DNA from: Alphaproteobacteria bacterium HGW-Alphaproteobacteria-1 | Lineage (GTDB): Bacteria > Pseudomonadota > Alphaproteobacteria > Rhodobacterales > Rhodobacteraceae | Assembly: GCA_002842985.1 (NCBI GenBank) | Contig: PHEQ01000018.1 | Location: 57,550-103,834 of the forward strand | DNA: 46,285 nt | Direction: 5' to 3' | Notes under the pieces: model-generated | Database searches by the model: none | The model's input: only the letters and a program-made list of their open reading frames with translations | Told to the model about the DNA's origin: nothing | Made by a program: the position numbers and the translations under genes | Shown here: positions 8,559-17,755 of the stretch, in pieces | How the letters are laid out: each line of letters starts with the position of its first letter | Numbering within the stretch: position 1 is the first letter of the stretch

Positions 8559-8722
8559 GGAGAAGGGCAGGACGACCGGGTTTTCCGAACACGGGCACAG
8601 AAGGCGCAAAGGAAAACTCAACGCAGGCTTCGTTTCGCGCGCAAAACGGCCGAGGAGGGCCGAAAGCGCATCGGACCTACACTAAACCTGACCGAATAGC
8701 GGTCATAAATGGGAGGAAGACA

Positions 8723-9676
8723 ATGAATATGCTGAAAACTTTGGCAATCGGTATCGCCGCCTTGGGGCTTTCCGCGCCGGCGGCAATGGCGGAATGGCAG
8801 CCGCGCAAGCCGATCGATTTCGTCATCATGGCGGGACCGGGCGGCGGTGCGGACCGGATCGCACGTTTCATTCAGTCGGTGGCAGAGAAGAAGAACATGA
8901 TGTCCCGCCCGCTCATCCCCAACAACAAGGGCGGCGGCTCTGGTGCCGAGTCGCTGATCTGGCTCAACACCGCGAATGATCCCGATCACACCATCCTCGT
9001 GACGCTGAACTCGTTCTTCACCACGCCGATCCGTCAGCCCGATCTGGGCATCGACATCCAGACCTTCACACCGATCGCGATGATGGGTGTCGATCCTTTC
9101 GCGCTCTGGGTCCACACCGACAGCGGGATCGAGACCTTCGAGCAATGGCTTGAGGCAGTCAAGGCAGCCGATGGCGAGTATATCACCGGCGGCACCGGCA
9201 CCGGGCAGGAGGACAGCATCGTCTTCGCCTATCTCGACAATGCCTTCGATCTCAAGACCAAATACATCCCGTTCGACGGTGGTGGCGCGGTGGCCGCCGC
9301 GCTTGCGGGCAAGCAGATCATGGCGACCGTTAACAACCCATCCGAGGCACGCGGTTTCCACGAGTCCGGTGATGTGCGCCCTATCCTGGTCTTTTCGGAT
9401 GAGCAGATGGACATCTATCCGGGCGTTCCGGCGCTCAAGGAGAAGGGCCACGACTTCAGCTATTACAATCAGCGGGCCATTGTCGGCGCGCCGGGCATGT
9501 CTGATGAGGCGGCCGCGTTTTACGTGAACCTCTTCACCGAAGTGTTCAACACGGAAGAGTGGCAGAACTATCTCAAAACCGAAGCCATGTCCGCACTTTG
9601 GATGAACCCGGAAGAGCAACGCGCCTACTGGAACCTTCAAATGCAGGTCCACAAGGAACTTCTTGCGGGCAAGTGA
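8723..9676 (+). CDS. tctC: Tripartite tricarboxylate transporter, substrate-binding protein
   Basis: A 317-residue periplasmic protein of the TctC/Bug family. The ATG at 8723 is chosen because GGGAGGA sits just upstream and because it begins a clear signal peptide, MNMLKTLAIGIAALGLSAPA, with likely cleavage after AMA. The mature part begins EWQPRKPIDFVIMAGPGGGADRIARF, the family N-terminus that forms the carboxylate pocket; the motif TGGTGTGQEDS and the late YPGVPALKE also fit. These proteins bind small carboxylates through water networks rather than conserved charged residues, so the ligand cannot be read directly. Its place between oxalate enzymes makes oxalate, or a related dicarboxylate, the best guess. 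It heads the tctCBA set, with about 35 bp to tctB. Confidence 0.92.
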   Translation: MNMLKTLAIGIAALGLSAPAAMAEWQPRKPIDFVIMAGPGGGADRIARFIQSVAEKKNMMSRPLIPNNKGGGSGAESLIWLNTANDPDHTILVTLNSFFTTPIRQPDLGIDIQTFTPIAMMGVDPFALWVHTDSGIETFEQWLEAVKAADGEYITGGTGTGQEDSIVFAYLDNAFDLKTKYIPFDGGGAVAAALAGKQIMATVNNPSEARGFHESGDVRPILVFSDEQMDIYPGVPALKEKGHDFSYYNQRAIVGAPGMSDEAAAFYVNLFTEVFNTEEWQNYLKTEAMSALWMNPEEQRAYWNLQMQVHKELLAGK

Positions 9677-9711
9677 TCAGGCGAAACGGCTGAATCGAAG
9701 GAGGGCTGGCT

Positions 9712-10215
9712 ATGCGTGTTGGAGAAATAGTAACTGCGGGCATACTGGCCCTTCTTTCCATCTACATGATGTACAAGGCGTCTGCGAACGGCATCGGTTA
9801 CACGACCGGAACCGGTCCGCAGGGTGGTTTCTGGCCATTCTGGCTTGCGACGGGGATGCTGATTTCCACCGGCTTCATCGCGCTCAACTGGGTGCGCCGC
9901 GCAACGCCACAATCGCGCTCCGAGGAACCCGTCCTCGACCGCTTCGGCGTCAAGACATTGCTGCTTGTCGGGGGCGGGATCATCGGCTTTGTAGCGCTCA
10001 TAGACATCGTCTCGATGTACGGCGCCATCGCGATTTTCCTGCTCTATTATCTCAAGCTGCTTGGTCAGCACAGTTGGCGGCTGACCGTGCCGATGGTGGT
10101 GCTGTTCCCGCTCGGCCTGTTTTTCTTCTTCGAGGGCCTGATGCAGATCAGCATGCCCACGGGGCTGAGCTTTACCGACCCGGTCTACAATGTCCTCTAC
10201 GATATCATCTACTGA
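9712..10215 (+). CDS. tctB: Tripartite tricarboxylate transporter, small membrane subunit
   Basis: A 167-residue inner-membrane protein with four predicted hydrophobic helices (about 5-22, 43-60, 83-103 and 120-145), the usual shape and size of TctB. GAAGGAGGG precedes the start at 9712. The TctB family is poorly conserved; the call rests on the helix pattern, the G-rich GTGPQGGFWPFW segment after the first helix that many TctB proteins share, and the position between tctC and tctA. Confidence 0.88.
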   Translation: MRVGEIVTAGILALLSIYMMYKASANGIGYTTGTGPQGGFWPFWLATGMLISTGFIALNWVRRATPQSRSEEPVLDRFGVKTLLLVGGGIIGFVALIDIVSMYGAIAIFLLYYLKLLGQHSWRLTVPMVVLFPLGLFFFFEGLMQISMPTGLSFTDPVYNVLYDIIY

Positions 10216-10266
10216 GCCAGTCACCGGTTTGCTGACACATAGCTGACACAAGGGCGATACGAAATC

Positions 10267-11778
10267 ATGGAAATCCTATCCCTTCTGGGCGACGGCATGC
10301 TGGTCGCCATCCAACCCCTGAACCTTTTGCTGATCCTGGTCGGGGTGACGGTCGGCCTCTTTATCGGGGCAATGCCCGGTCTGGGATCGGTCAACGGGGT
10401 CGCGATCCTGCTACCGGTGACATTTCTTGTGCCGCCCGGTTCGGCGATCATATTCCTCGCGGCGATCTATTATGGCGCGATGTATGGCGGGGCCATTTCG
10501 TCGATCACGCTGGGCATTCCGGGCGCATCCACAGCGGTGGCCACCACCTTCGACGGGCGACCGCTTGCGTTGATGGGCAAGGCGCGCCTTGCGCTGGTCG
10601 CGGCGGCCATCGGCTCTTTCGTGGGCGGCACCGTATCGAACATCCTTTTCACCGCCTTTGCACCGATCCTCGCGGCAGTCGCGCTCAGCTTCGGCCCACC
10701 GGAGATTTTCGCGCTGATGCTGCTGGCTTTTGCGACCTTCGTGGGGTTGGGCGGTGACGATATCGCCAAGACGGTCTTCTCGATCTGCTTCGGCCTTGTT
10801 CTGGCCACCGTCGGTTTCGACCAGATCTCGGGCGCGCCGCGGCTCTTGCTGTTCGACCTTACCGGCTTTCTTGGCGGCATCAGCTTTCTGGTCCTGGCAA
10901 TCGGTGTCTATGGCATCGGCGAGATGCTGTGGACGATCGAAAGCACCAGAGGCGAGATCAGCAAGACCGATGCGGATATTTCCGTCAAGGGCGTGATCGA
11001 GGATATGGGAGAGACAGTGAGAAAGGGCTGGAAAGGCACGGCCATCGGGTCTTTTCTGGGGTTCTTCGTGGGTGTGCTGCCTGCGGCCGGCGCGACGCCC
11101 GCCTCGCTCATGTCCTATGCGGTCACCAAGATGGTTTCCAAGCGACCCGATGAGTTTGGCAAGGGACATGTCGGCGGCGTGACCGCGCCGGAGGCAGGTA
11201 ACAACTCGGCCTCGACCGGGTCCATGCTGCCGATGCTGACGCTCGGTATTCCCGGATCGCCCACAACGGCGATTTTGCTGGGCGGGATGGTCATCTGGGG
11301 CCTGACCCCCGGCCCGCGCCTGTTTGTCGATCAGCCGGATTTTGTCTGGGGGCTGATCGGGTCTTTCTACGTGTCGAATTTCTTCGCCTTGCTGGTCAAC
11401 CTGTCGTTTATCCCGCTGTTCATCTGGATGCTTCGGATGCCGTTCACCGTGCTTGCGCCGGTGATTTTCGTGCTGTCCGTGGTGGGGGGCTATGCCGCGA
11501 TGCAGGACATGTTCGATATCTGGCTGATCCTGGTTTTTGGATTTGGGGCATTCTTCCTGCGCAAGTTCGACTATCCGCTCGCACCTGCGGTGCTGGCCAT
11601 CGTGCTTGGTCCCATCGCCGAACCGACCCTGCGGCAGTCCCTCTTGATGTCGTCGGGGGATCCGTCGATCTTCTTTACCCGGCCCATATCAATGCCGATC
11701 ATGGTGGTTGCGATCATCCTGATCCTGTTGCCGGCGCTGAAATATCTGCGCCCGCGCCGATCCAGTGTGGCGGAGTAG
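10267..11778 (+). CDS. tctA: Tripartite tricarboxylate transporter, large permease subunit
   Basis: A 503-residue inner-membrane permease, the usual length for TctA, with about twelve hydrophobic helices. The two family signatures are visible: GAMPGLGSVNGVAILLPVT near residue 34 and its internal repeat GVLPAAGATPASLMSYA near residue 275; both belong to the inverted-repeat halves of the transporter. Also typical are YGGAISSITLGIPGA and APEAGNNSASTGSMLPMLT followed by GIPGSPTTA. With TctC and TctB it forms a secondary, ion-driven importer for carboxylates. The known bacterial oxalate carriers that I recall are the antiporter OxlT and related MFS proteins, so a TTT system would be a different solution. 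Confidence 0.95.
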   Translation: MEILSLLGDGMLVAIQPLNLLLILVGVTVGLFIGAMPGLGSVNGVAILLPVTFLVPPGSAIIFLAAIYYGAMYGGAISSITLGIPGASTAVATTFDGRPLALMGKARLALVAAAIGSFVGGTVSNILFTAFAPILAAVALSFGPPEIFALMLLAFATFVGLGGDDIAKTVFSICFGLVLATVGFDQISGAPRLLLFDLTGFLGGISFLVLAIGVYGIGEMLWTIESTRGEISKTDADISVKGVIEDMGETVRKGWKGTAIGSFLGFFVGVLPAAGATPASLMSYAVTKMVSKRPDEFGKGHVGGVTAPEAGNNSASTGSMLPMLTLGIPGSPTTAILLGGMVIWGLTPGPRLFVDQPDFVWGLIGSFYVSNFFALLVNLSFIPLFIWMLRMPFTVLAPVIFVLSVVGGYAAMQDMFDIWLILVFGFGAFFLRKFDYPLAPAVLAIVLGPIAEPTLRQSLLMSSGDPSIFFTRPISMPIMVVAIILILLPALKYLRPRRSSVAE

Positions 11779-12093
11779 GGGCATATACTCGTGGCAGCGG
11801 GCAGGCAAAACAGGTCAGACCGATGGGCGCGTAGCGGCTTGGATCGTCAAAGGCGCAGCTTGTGGCATGGTGCAGGCGGATCGCAGATTTCGCCTCTTCG
11901 TCAAGTGAAAGGAAGAGCCAAACGGTTGTCCTTGTCTCTTCGCCAAACACCGGACTGTGCCCGGCTGGCTGACGGCGAAACAATGGTTACAGAATATGCA
12001 CGGACGTAATCTGGCAAAGGAATCAATCTGCTCCTGTATAGTGGGCGTCAACCTGTGTTGCAGACCCTGCAACCGTCTCCGGAAAGGGCGAAC
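11779..12093. other. Gap between tctA and the PanE-like gene
   Basis: 315 bases without a credible gene. No terminator hairpin with a T-run is visible after tctA. A TATAGT hexamer at 12037-12042 could be a -10 box for the following gene, but no good -35 box stands at the right distance. Whether the PanE-like gene is transcribed with the operon or alone is left open by the sequence. Confidence 0.5.
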
Positions 12094-13146
12094 ATGACCT
12101 ATCGCATCGTAATCCTCGGCGCCTCCTATGGCTCGCTTCTCGGCACCAAGCTCTTGATGGCGGGACAGGATGTGACGCTGGTCTGCCGTCAGGCGACGGC
12201 GGACCTGATCAACGCCGAGGGCACGGATGTGCGCATCAAGCTGCGGGATGAGGCGGAGCATCGGTCGTTCCGCTCGCATGACCTGCCGGGCACATTGAAC
12301 GCGCTCGCGCCCGAGGACGTGAACCCCGCCGATTACGATATGGTGGCGCTGGCCATGTCGGAACCGCAATATTGCGCCGACACCATCGTTGATCTGCTGG
12401 GCCGGATCGCCGCCGCGGGCACGCCGTGCCTGTCGATCATGAACATGCCGCCGCTGCCCTATCTGCGCCGGATCGACGCGCTTGACACCTCGCGCCTCGA
12501 GGCCGCCTATACCTGTCCGAAGGCCTGGGCCGGGTTCAGGCCCGGCACCGTCACCCTGTGCAGCCCCGATCCGCAGGCTTACCGCGTGCCCGACGAGGGG
12601 CCCAACACGCTGCATGTCGGCCTGCCCACCAATTTCAAGGCCGCCCCCTTCGAGGACGAGGCCCACACCCGCATCCTGCGCGATCTGGAGAGCGCGATTG
12701 ACGCGGTCACGGTGGATGGCAAGGATGTGCCGGTCAAGCTGCGCGTCTTCGACTCGCTGTTCGTGCCCTTCGCGAAATGGAGCATGTTGCTGACCGGGAA
12801 TTACCGCTGCGTGCTTCCCGAGGGCGCGCGCGCGATCAAGGAGGCCGTGCATGGCGATCCTGCCCTGTCAGAGCGGATTTACAGCACCGTGGACGAGGTG
12901 GTGCGTCGGCTTGGCGCGGATGCGGCCGATGCGGTGCCGTTCCAGAAATACGCGAACGCCGCCAATGGGTTGCTCAAGCCATCCTCTGCCGCCCGCGCCA
13001 TCGAGGGCGGGGCTGACCGCATCGAACGGGTCGATATGCTGGTCAAGCTTATCGCGGAACAGCAGGGTGTGGAGACGGGCGCATTCGCGGATATAGTGGA
13101 GACCGTCAATGCCCGGTTGCACGCGAACGCGCGTTCTGGCGCGTGA
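12094..13146 (+). CDS. PanE/ApbA-family reductase, candidate oxalyl-CoA reductase
   Basis: A 350-residue NAD(P)H-dependent reductase of the ketopantoate reductase superfamily. The ATG at 12094 has GGAAAGGG upstream; an in-frame GTG at 12055 is less likely. The Rossmann start is RIVILGASYGSLLG, one residue shorter than the usual GAGAIG loop. In the C-terminal helical domain the general acid lysine is probably Lys228 (FAKWSMLLTGNY), Asn236 is near the substrate asparagine position, and IERVD (Glu311, Asp314) replaces the usual TEID. Methylobacterium extorquens has a PanE paralogue, PanE2, that reduces oxalyl-CoA to glyoxylate, and its gene sits with frc and oxc; position here on the same strand after the oxalate genes supports the same role. 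A second biosynthetic ketopantoate reductase is the main alternative. It is longer than typical PanE (about 300). Confidence 0.7.
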   Translation: MTYRIVILGASYGSLLGTKLLMAGQDVTLVCRQATADLINAEGTDVRIKLRDEAEHRSFRSHDLPGTLNALAPEDVNPADYDMVALAMSEPQYCADTIVDLLGRIAAAGTPCLSIMNMPPLPYLRRIDALDTSRLEAAYTCPKAWAGFRPGTVTLCSPDPQAYRVPDEGPNTLHVGLPTNFKAAPFEDEAHTRILRDLESAIDAVTVDGKDVPVKLRVFDSLFVPFAKWSMLLTGNYRCVLPEGARAIKEAVHGDPALSERIYSTVDEVVRRLGADAADAVPFQKYANAANGLLKPSSAARAIEGGADRIERVDMLVKLIAEQQGVETGAFADIVETVNARLHANARSGA

Positions 13147-13158
13147 TCCGGGACAGGG

Positions 13159-13182
13159 GTCAGGGCCGTTTGCGGCCCTGAC
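13159..13182. terminator. Bidirectional terminator-like hairpin
   Basis: GTCAGGGCCG (13159-13168) and CGGCCCTGAC (13173-13182) form a perfect 10-bp stem with a TTTG loop in the 44-bp gap between the convergent PanE-like and DUF1127 genes. There is no long T-run on either side, but location and stem strength fit a shared transcription stop. Confidence 0.65.
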
Positions 13183-13190
13183 AGCATGGC

Positions 13191-13433
13191 TCACATCGTG
13201 TCGCGCAGGCCGTATTTGCGCGCGACACTGGGGATGATCTCGTCGCGCGTGAGGCCGATATCGGCGAGCGTCTCATCGCTCAGTCGCATCATCGTCTCGA
13301 CATCGCGCACCATGCGGTTGGCCTTGATGATCGACCGGAAAAAGAACCGGATGGCCCGGAGCGGCGCAATTGCGATTTGCGCCACGCCGACAGATGTCGC
13401 GGCACTGTGGCCGGTATGGGATGAGTATGTCAT
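13191..13433 (-). CDS. DUF1127 (YjiS-like) small protein
   Basis: An 80-residue protein. The start at 13433 (MTYSSHTGHSAATSVG) has AGGGAA upstream; the open frame extends further but without similarity. The last about 40 residues carry the DUF1127 pattern: a basic amphipathic helix followed by METMMRLSDETL-like sequence (MMRLSDETLADIGLTRDEI) and an ending in ARKYGL. Arginine-rich DUF1127 proteins of alphaproteobacteria have been linked to RNA binding and small-RNA turnover, for example CcaF1 of Rhodobacter. Here the N-terminal half is longer than in minimal family members and contains a hydrophobic-basic stretch (APLRAIRFFFRSIIKANR). Function of this copy is unknown. Confidence 0.8.
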   Translation of the reverse strand: MTYSSHTGHSAATSVGVAQIAIAPLRAIRFFFRSIIKANRMVRDVETMMRLSDETLADIGLTRDEIIPSVARKYGLRDTM

Positions 13434-13603
13434 GGTTTGGCGTTCCCTGGATCGCTGCGCTTGCATCATATTTATACTGCGGCGCAGCAATCTGCCATCT
13501 GCGCAGGCGCAAATCGGCGTTGCGTCAATCACATGGCTGATGTCGCCTGCCGGACGAGGCAGGCCGGTGCCGCATCCACGCGAGACCATGTGACCCCGGA
13601 TAG

Positions 13604-14773
13604 TCAGATCGGCAGATACTCCACCGCCTCGCCCATCTCGCGTGCGGGATCGTGGGGCGGGCGCACCAGAAGCGCGTCGGCATGGGCAAGGATGCTCAGG
13701 AGCGAACTGTCCTGCCGGTCCTCGGCGGTGATCCCCTCGGGGCCAAGCCGCGCCCGCATGTAATGCTCGCGCGGGCCATTGGCGGGCAGGGGCGCGGCCA
13801 GACGCGCCGTAAGGCGGGGTGCGCGCGCGGCGCCCAGCCCCTGCATCTTGTGCAGCATCGGCGCGATGAAGACCTGCCCGCAGACCATGGCCGAGACCGG
13901 GTTGCCCGGCAGTCCGATCATCGCCGCCGTGCCCATCCGGCCCGCCATCAACGGCTTGCCGGGGCGCATGGCCACCTTGTAGAAGGCACGCTCCAGCCCC
14001 AGCTCCGGCCCCAGCCGCGCCACCAGATCGTGATCGCCCACCGAGGCCCCGCCAATCGTCACGATCAGGTCATTGCCCGTCGCCAGCCCGAGCACGGTCT
14101 CAAGCGAGGCGCGCGTGTCGCGCGCAATCGGCAAGAGCCGCGCCACCGCGCCATGGCTCTCGAACAGCGCCTTGAGGCCGAACCCGTTGGAGGCCACGAT
14201 CTGATCGGGGGCGGGGGTCTCTCCGGGCATCACCAATTCGTCGCCGGTGGCGATGATCGCCACTTCGGGGCGGCGATACACGGGCGCGCGGGCGATGTTC
14301 ATCGAGGCCATCAATGCCAGATCGGCGGGGCGCAGGCGGCGCGGTGCGGGGATCGTCTCACCTTTGCGGAAATCGCCGCCCATGGGGCGGATATTGTCGC
14401 CAAAGCCGATATTTTCGCCAATCGTGATGCGGTCGCCCGCGCGGGTCACATCCTCTTGCATGATCACGCGGGTCGCGCCCTCGGGCACCGGCGCGCCGGT
14501 GAATATCCGCACCGCCTCGCCCGGAGCAATGCTTCCCCCGAAGCCATGCCCCGCCGCCGCCTCGCCGATGACCGAGAGCACCGCGCCGGGGCCAGGGGTT
14601 CCGGCCACCGCGTAGCCATCCATGGCCGAGGCGTCAAAGGGCGGCTGATCGCGCCCCGCCGCCACGTCGCGCGCCAGCACCCGCCCCGCCGCTTCGACCA
14701 GCGGAACCTCCTCCACCTCCAGCGGATCGACCAGCGCGAAAAGTGCTGCCAAAGCCTCATCGACCGAGATCAT
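13604..14773 (-). CDS. moeA: Molybdopterin molybdenumtransferase
   Basis: A 389-residue enzyme that inserts molybdate into adenylylated molybdopterin, the last common step of molybdenum cofactor synthesis. Family marks are [12 protein letters not shown] (about 45-56), [10 protein letters not shown] (91-100), a central [19 protein letters not shown] and LPGNPVSAM, with the small C-terminal domain after residue about 320. Length is slightly below the usual 400-410. It is the last gene of the trpGDC-moaC-moeA operon and overlaps moaC by four bases (ATGA). In many relatives lexA follows moeA; here a DUF1127 gene follows 14 bases away on the same strand and no lexA is in the window. Confidence 0.96.
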   Translation of the reverse strand: MISVDEALAALFALVDPLEVEEVPLVEAAGRVLARDVAAGRDQPPFDASAMDGYAVAGTPGPGAVLSVIGEAAAGHGFGGSIAPGEAVRIFTGAPVPEGATRVIMQEDVTRAGDRITIGENIGFGDNIRPMGGDFRKGETIPAPRRLRPADLALMASMNIARAPVYRRPEVAIIATGDELVMPGETPAPDQIVASNGFGLKALFESHGAVARLLPIARDTRASLETVLGLATGNDLIVTIGGASVGDHDLVARLGPELGLERAFYKVAMRPGKPLMAGRMGTAAMIGLPGNPVSAMVCGQVFIAPMLHKMQGLGAARAPRLTARLAAPLPANGPREHYMRARLGPEGITAEDRQDSSLLSILAHADALLVRPPHDPAREMGEAVEYLPI

Positions 14774-15246
14774 GGCGCTTCATACCGTCCTGACTTGCCA
14801 CCATCCTTGAGAAGGAGCCGGATGCCGCCCATCTCCATCGCCTTGTCCACCGCCTTGGCCATGTCATAGACCGTGAGCGCCGCGACCGAGACCGCTGTCA
14901 GCGCCTCCATTTCCACCCCGGTCTGGCCCGCCGTTTTCACCGTGGCCTCGATCCGCACGCCGGGCAGGTCCGGGTCAAGGGTCAGTTCCACCGCCACCTT
15001 TGTCACAGGCAGCGGATGACAGAGCGGGATGAGATCTGGCGTTTTCTTCGCACCCATGATCCCTGCCAGCCGTGCGACCGAGAGAACGTCGCCCTTCGTG
15101 GCGCGCCCCTCGGCGATGATGTCATAGGTGGCGCGCGCCATGCGGACATGGCCCTCGGCCACGGCCAAGCGGTCGGTCACGGGCTTGTCCGAGACATCGA
15201 CCATATGGGCGTGGCCGCCTGCGTCGAAATGGCTGAGCCCCGCCAT
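14770..15246 (-). CDS. moaC: Cyclic pyranopterin monophosphate synthase
   Basis: A 158-residue enzyme of molybdenum cofactor synthesis, normal length. It converts the 3',8-cyclo-GTP product of MoaA into cyclic pyranopterin monophosphate. Visible marks are KGD (51-53), the PLCHPLP active-site loop (74-80) and [20 protein letters not shown] with the AKA helix after it. The start codon lies directly against the trpC stop (no gap) and the end overlaps moeA, so translation is coupled. Placement of Mo-cofactor genes in a tryptophan operon is usual in Rhodobacteraceae. Confidence 0.97.
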   Translation of the reverse strand: MAGLSHFDAGGHAHMVDVSDKPVTDRLAVAEGHVRMARATYDIIAEGRATKGDVLSVARLAGIMGAKKTPDLIPLCHPLPVTKVAVELTLDPDLPGVRIEATVKTAGQTGVEMEALTAVSVAALTVYDMAKAVDKAMEMGGIRLLLKDGGKSGRYEAP

Positions 15247-16062
15247 TCAGAACCCCCCGGCGGTCAGCGGATTGGCCAGCAGCGCGCGCGTTGCCGCAGC
15301 CACGTCCTCGGCGCGCATCAGCGTCTCGCCGATGAGAAACGCCCGCGCGCCATAACGCGCCATCTCGGCCAGATCATCAGGCGTGGCCAGCCCGCTTTCG
15401 GATACGATCATGCGCTCGGGGGGCACGAATTTCGACAGGTTGCGGGTGGTGTCAAGCGAGGTCTCGAAGGTGTTGAGATCGCGGTTGTTGATGCCGATCA
15501 TCATTGATTTGAGAGCGCCTGCGCGGTCGAGCTCCTCGCGGTTATGCACCTCGATAAGAGCGCCCATGCCCCAGTCCGTCGCCGCGGCTTCAAGTTCGGC
15601 GGCCTGCGCGTCCGAGACGCTTGCCATGATGATGAGGATGCAATCGGCGCCCCAGGCGCGCGCCTCGGCGACCTGATAGGGGTCATACATGAAATCCTTG
15701 CGCAACACCGGCAGGTCACAGGCGGCGCGCGCCTCGGTCAGGTATTCGGGCGCACCCTGAAAGCTTGGCCCGTCGGTCAGCACCGAAAGGCAGGTCGCGC
15801 CACCCGCCTCATAGGCGCGCGCCAGCGCGGGCGGGTCGAAATCGGCCCGGATGAGGCCCTTCGAGGGGCTGGCCTTCTTGATCTCTGCAATCAGGCCGTA
15901 GCCGGTTTTCGACGCCTTCAGCAACGCCTCGGCGAAGGGGCGCACCGCCGGGGCCTCGTGCGCCAGCGCCTCGACCTCGCCAAGCGGGCGCTCGGCGCGG
16001 GCGGCCTCGATCTCGTCCAGCTTGTAGGTCTTGATCTGTTCCAGAATGGTCGGGGTGCTCAT
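15247..16062 (-). CDS. trpC: Indole-3-glycerol phosphate synthase
   Basis: A 271-residue TIM-barrel enzyme that closes CdRP to indole-3-glycerol phosphate in tryptophan synthesis. Recognisable segments are [13 protein letters not shown] (58-69), [23 protein letters not shown] and [10 protein letters not shown], which carry the catalytic lysines and glutamates. The start at 16062 overlaps the trpD stop in an ATGA; the open frame runs far upstream in antisense-like sequence without similarity. It is monofunctional, with no TrpF part attached. Confidence 0.97.
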   Translation of the reverse strand: MSTPTILEQIKTYKLDEIEAARAERPLGEVEALAHEAPAVRPFAEALLKASKTGYGLIAEIKKASPSKGLIRADFDPPALARAYEAGGATCLSVLTDGPSFQGAPEYLTEARAACDLPVLRKDFMYDPYQVAEARAWGADCILIIMASVSDAQAAELEAAATDWGMGALIEVHNREELDRAGALKSMMIGINNRDLNTFETSLDTTRNLSKFVPPERMIVSESGLATPDDLAEMARYGARAFLIGETLMRAEDVAAATRALLANPLTAGGF

Positions 16063-17078
16063 ATGGGCTCCGATGTCAGTTTCGCCAAAGCTGTCAGCCG
16101 CGCGCGCGCGGCCCCGCTGTCGATGCTTTCCGCGGCCATGGCCACGCCCTCGCGCAGATCGCCCGCGCGCCCCGCCACGGTCAGCGCGGCGGCAGCATTG
16201 AGCAGAACCGCGTCGCGATAGGCCCCCTTTGCCCCGTCCAGCAGAGCCGAGAGGGCGGCGGCATTCTGCTCGGGCGACCCGCCGACAATGGCCTCGAACG
16301 GATGGACCGGCAGGCCGAAATCCTCGGGGTGCAGCTCGGCCTCGCGGATGGAGCCATCTTCCTCCAGCGCGGCCAGCCAGGTGACGCCGGTGATCGTCAT
16401 CTCGTCGGTGCCGTCGCTGCCATGCACCAGCCAGGCGCGTTCCGATCCCAACTGCCCCAGCGTCTCGGCCATGGGCCGGATCAGCTCGCGCGCGAACGCG
16501 CCGGTGAGTTGCCGCTTGACCCCCGCCGGATTGGTCAGCGGCCCCAAGATATTGAAGATCGTGCGCGTGCCCAACTCGGCGCGCACCGGGCCGACATGGG
16601 CCATCGCCGGGTGATGCATGGGCGCCATCATGAAGGCGATGCCAACCTCGGCCAGCACCTTTTCCACAGCCTCGGCCCCCAGCATGACCTTGACCCCAAG
16701 CGCCGCGAGCGCATCCGCCGCGCCGGATTTCGACGAGAGGTTGCGGTTGCCATGCTTGGCCACCACCACGCCCGCCCCCGCCACCACCAGCGCGGTCGCG
16801 GTCGAGATGTTGAGCGTGCCCTTGCCGTCGCCGCCGGTGCCGACGATGTCCATCGCGCCCTCGGGTGCGCGCACCTTGTGGCACCTGGCGCGCATCACGG
16901 TGGCGGCGGCGGCGTATTCGTCCACCGTCTCGCCGCGCGTGCGCAGCGCCATGAGAAAGCCCCCCGTTTGTGCGGGCGTGGCCTCTCCGGCAAACAGGAT
17001 TTCGAACGCGGCCTCCGCCTCGGGGCGGGTCAGCGCGCGGTCGGCGGCGGTGCCGATGAGGGCGCGGATATCGCTCAT
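16059..17078 (-). CDS. trpD: Anthranilate phosphoribosyltransferase
   Basis: A 339-residue enzyme that joins anthranilate and PRPP. The glycine-rich PRPP loop is [15 protein letters not shown] (79-93), followed by [21 protein letters not shown], the anthranilate and pyrophosphate binding segment, and GPLTNPAG. It is separate from TrpG, as in most alphaproteobacteria. The start at 17078 overlaps the trpG stop by four bases and the stop overlaps trpC by four bases, so trpG, trpD and trpC are translationally coupled. Confidence 0.97.
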   Translation of the reverse strand: MSDIRALIGTAADRALTRPEAEAAFEILFAGEATPAQTGGFLMALRTRGETVDEYAAAATVMRARCHKVRAPEGAMDIVGTGGDGKGTLNISTATALVVAGAGVVVAKHGNRNLSSKSGAADALAALGVKVMLGAEAVEKVLAEVGIAFMMAPMHHPAMAHVGPVRAELGTRTIFNILGPLTNPAGVKRQLTGAFARELIRPMAETLGQLGSERAWLVHGSDGTDEMTITGVTWLAALEEDGSIREAELHPEDFGLPVHPFEAIVGGSPEQNAAALSALLDGAKGAYRDAVLLNAAAALTVAGRAGDLREGVAMAAESIDSGAARARLTALAKLTSEPI

Positions 17079-17656
17079 GCGGGCACCTTCATGCGGGTGA
17101 GGAAATTCCGCAAGAGCGCATGACCGTGCTGCGATGCGATGGATTCGGGGTGAAATTGCACGCCGTGGATTTCGTGCTCGCGGTGGCGCAGGCCCATGAT
17201 CGTTCCATCGGCCAGTTCTGCGGTAATCTCCAGGCAATCGGGCAGGCTCTCGCGCTCCACCACAAGGGAATGATAGCGCGTCGCCTCGAAGGGTGATGGC
17301 AGGCCCTCGAACACGCTTTGGCCGGTATGATGGATCACGCCCATCTTGCCATGCACGATCTCGGAATGGCGCACGACCCGCCCGCCGAAGGCCTGCCCGA
17401 TGGTCTGATGTCCCAGACAAACCCCCAGAAGCGGAATGCCGGCCTCTGCTGCGGCCAGGGTCAGCGGCAGGCAGATGCCCGCCTGATCGGGGTCGCACGG
17501 CCCCGGGGACAACAGAATACCGGCAGGCCGTAGCGCCATGGCCGCCTGCACATCAAGCGCATCGTTGCGGATGACGCGGGTCTCGGCGCCCAATTCGCCC
17601 ACGTAATGCACGAGATTGTAGGTGAAACTGTCGTAATTGTCGATCAAGAGCAACAT
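17075..17656 (-). CDS. trpG: Anthranilate synthase component II (glutamine amidotransferase)
   Basis: A 193-residue class I glutamine amidotransferase that supplies ammonia to anthranilate synthase. Catalytic residues are Cys80 ([10 protein letters not shown]), His169 and Glu171 (GVQFHPESI). The ATG at 17656 is chosen because GAAGGACAG is correctly spaced before it; an upstream TTG (17677) would add seven residues including that ribosome binding site. The partner trpE is not in the window: upstream of trpG is a divergent gene, so the trpE gene must lie elsewhere. A role also in para-aminobenzoate synthesis is possible. Confidence 0.95.
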   Translation of the reverse strand: MLLLIDNYDSFTYNLVHYVGELGAETRVIRNDALDVQAAMALRPAGILLSPGPCDPDQAGICLPLTLAAAEAGIPLLGVCLGHQTIGQAFGGRVVRHSEIVHGKMGVIHHTGQSVFEGLPSPFEATRYHSLVVERESLPDCLEITAELADGTIMGLRHREHEIHGVQFHPESIASQHGHALLRNFLTRMKVPA

Positions 17657-17755
17657 CTGTGCCTGTCCTTCGGTCAAGGGGGCTGTTGGCCTCGGGGCCG
17701 GTCGGAGTATACTTGTTCAGGCTTGCGCGGCACCGTCAAGGGGCGCTAGGGCGGA

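Noticed and set aside
11791..12009. A 72-codon frame between tctA and the PanE-like gene
   Set aside because: No family, no good ribosome binding site, codon use unlike the neighbours.
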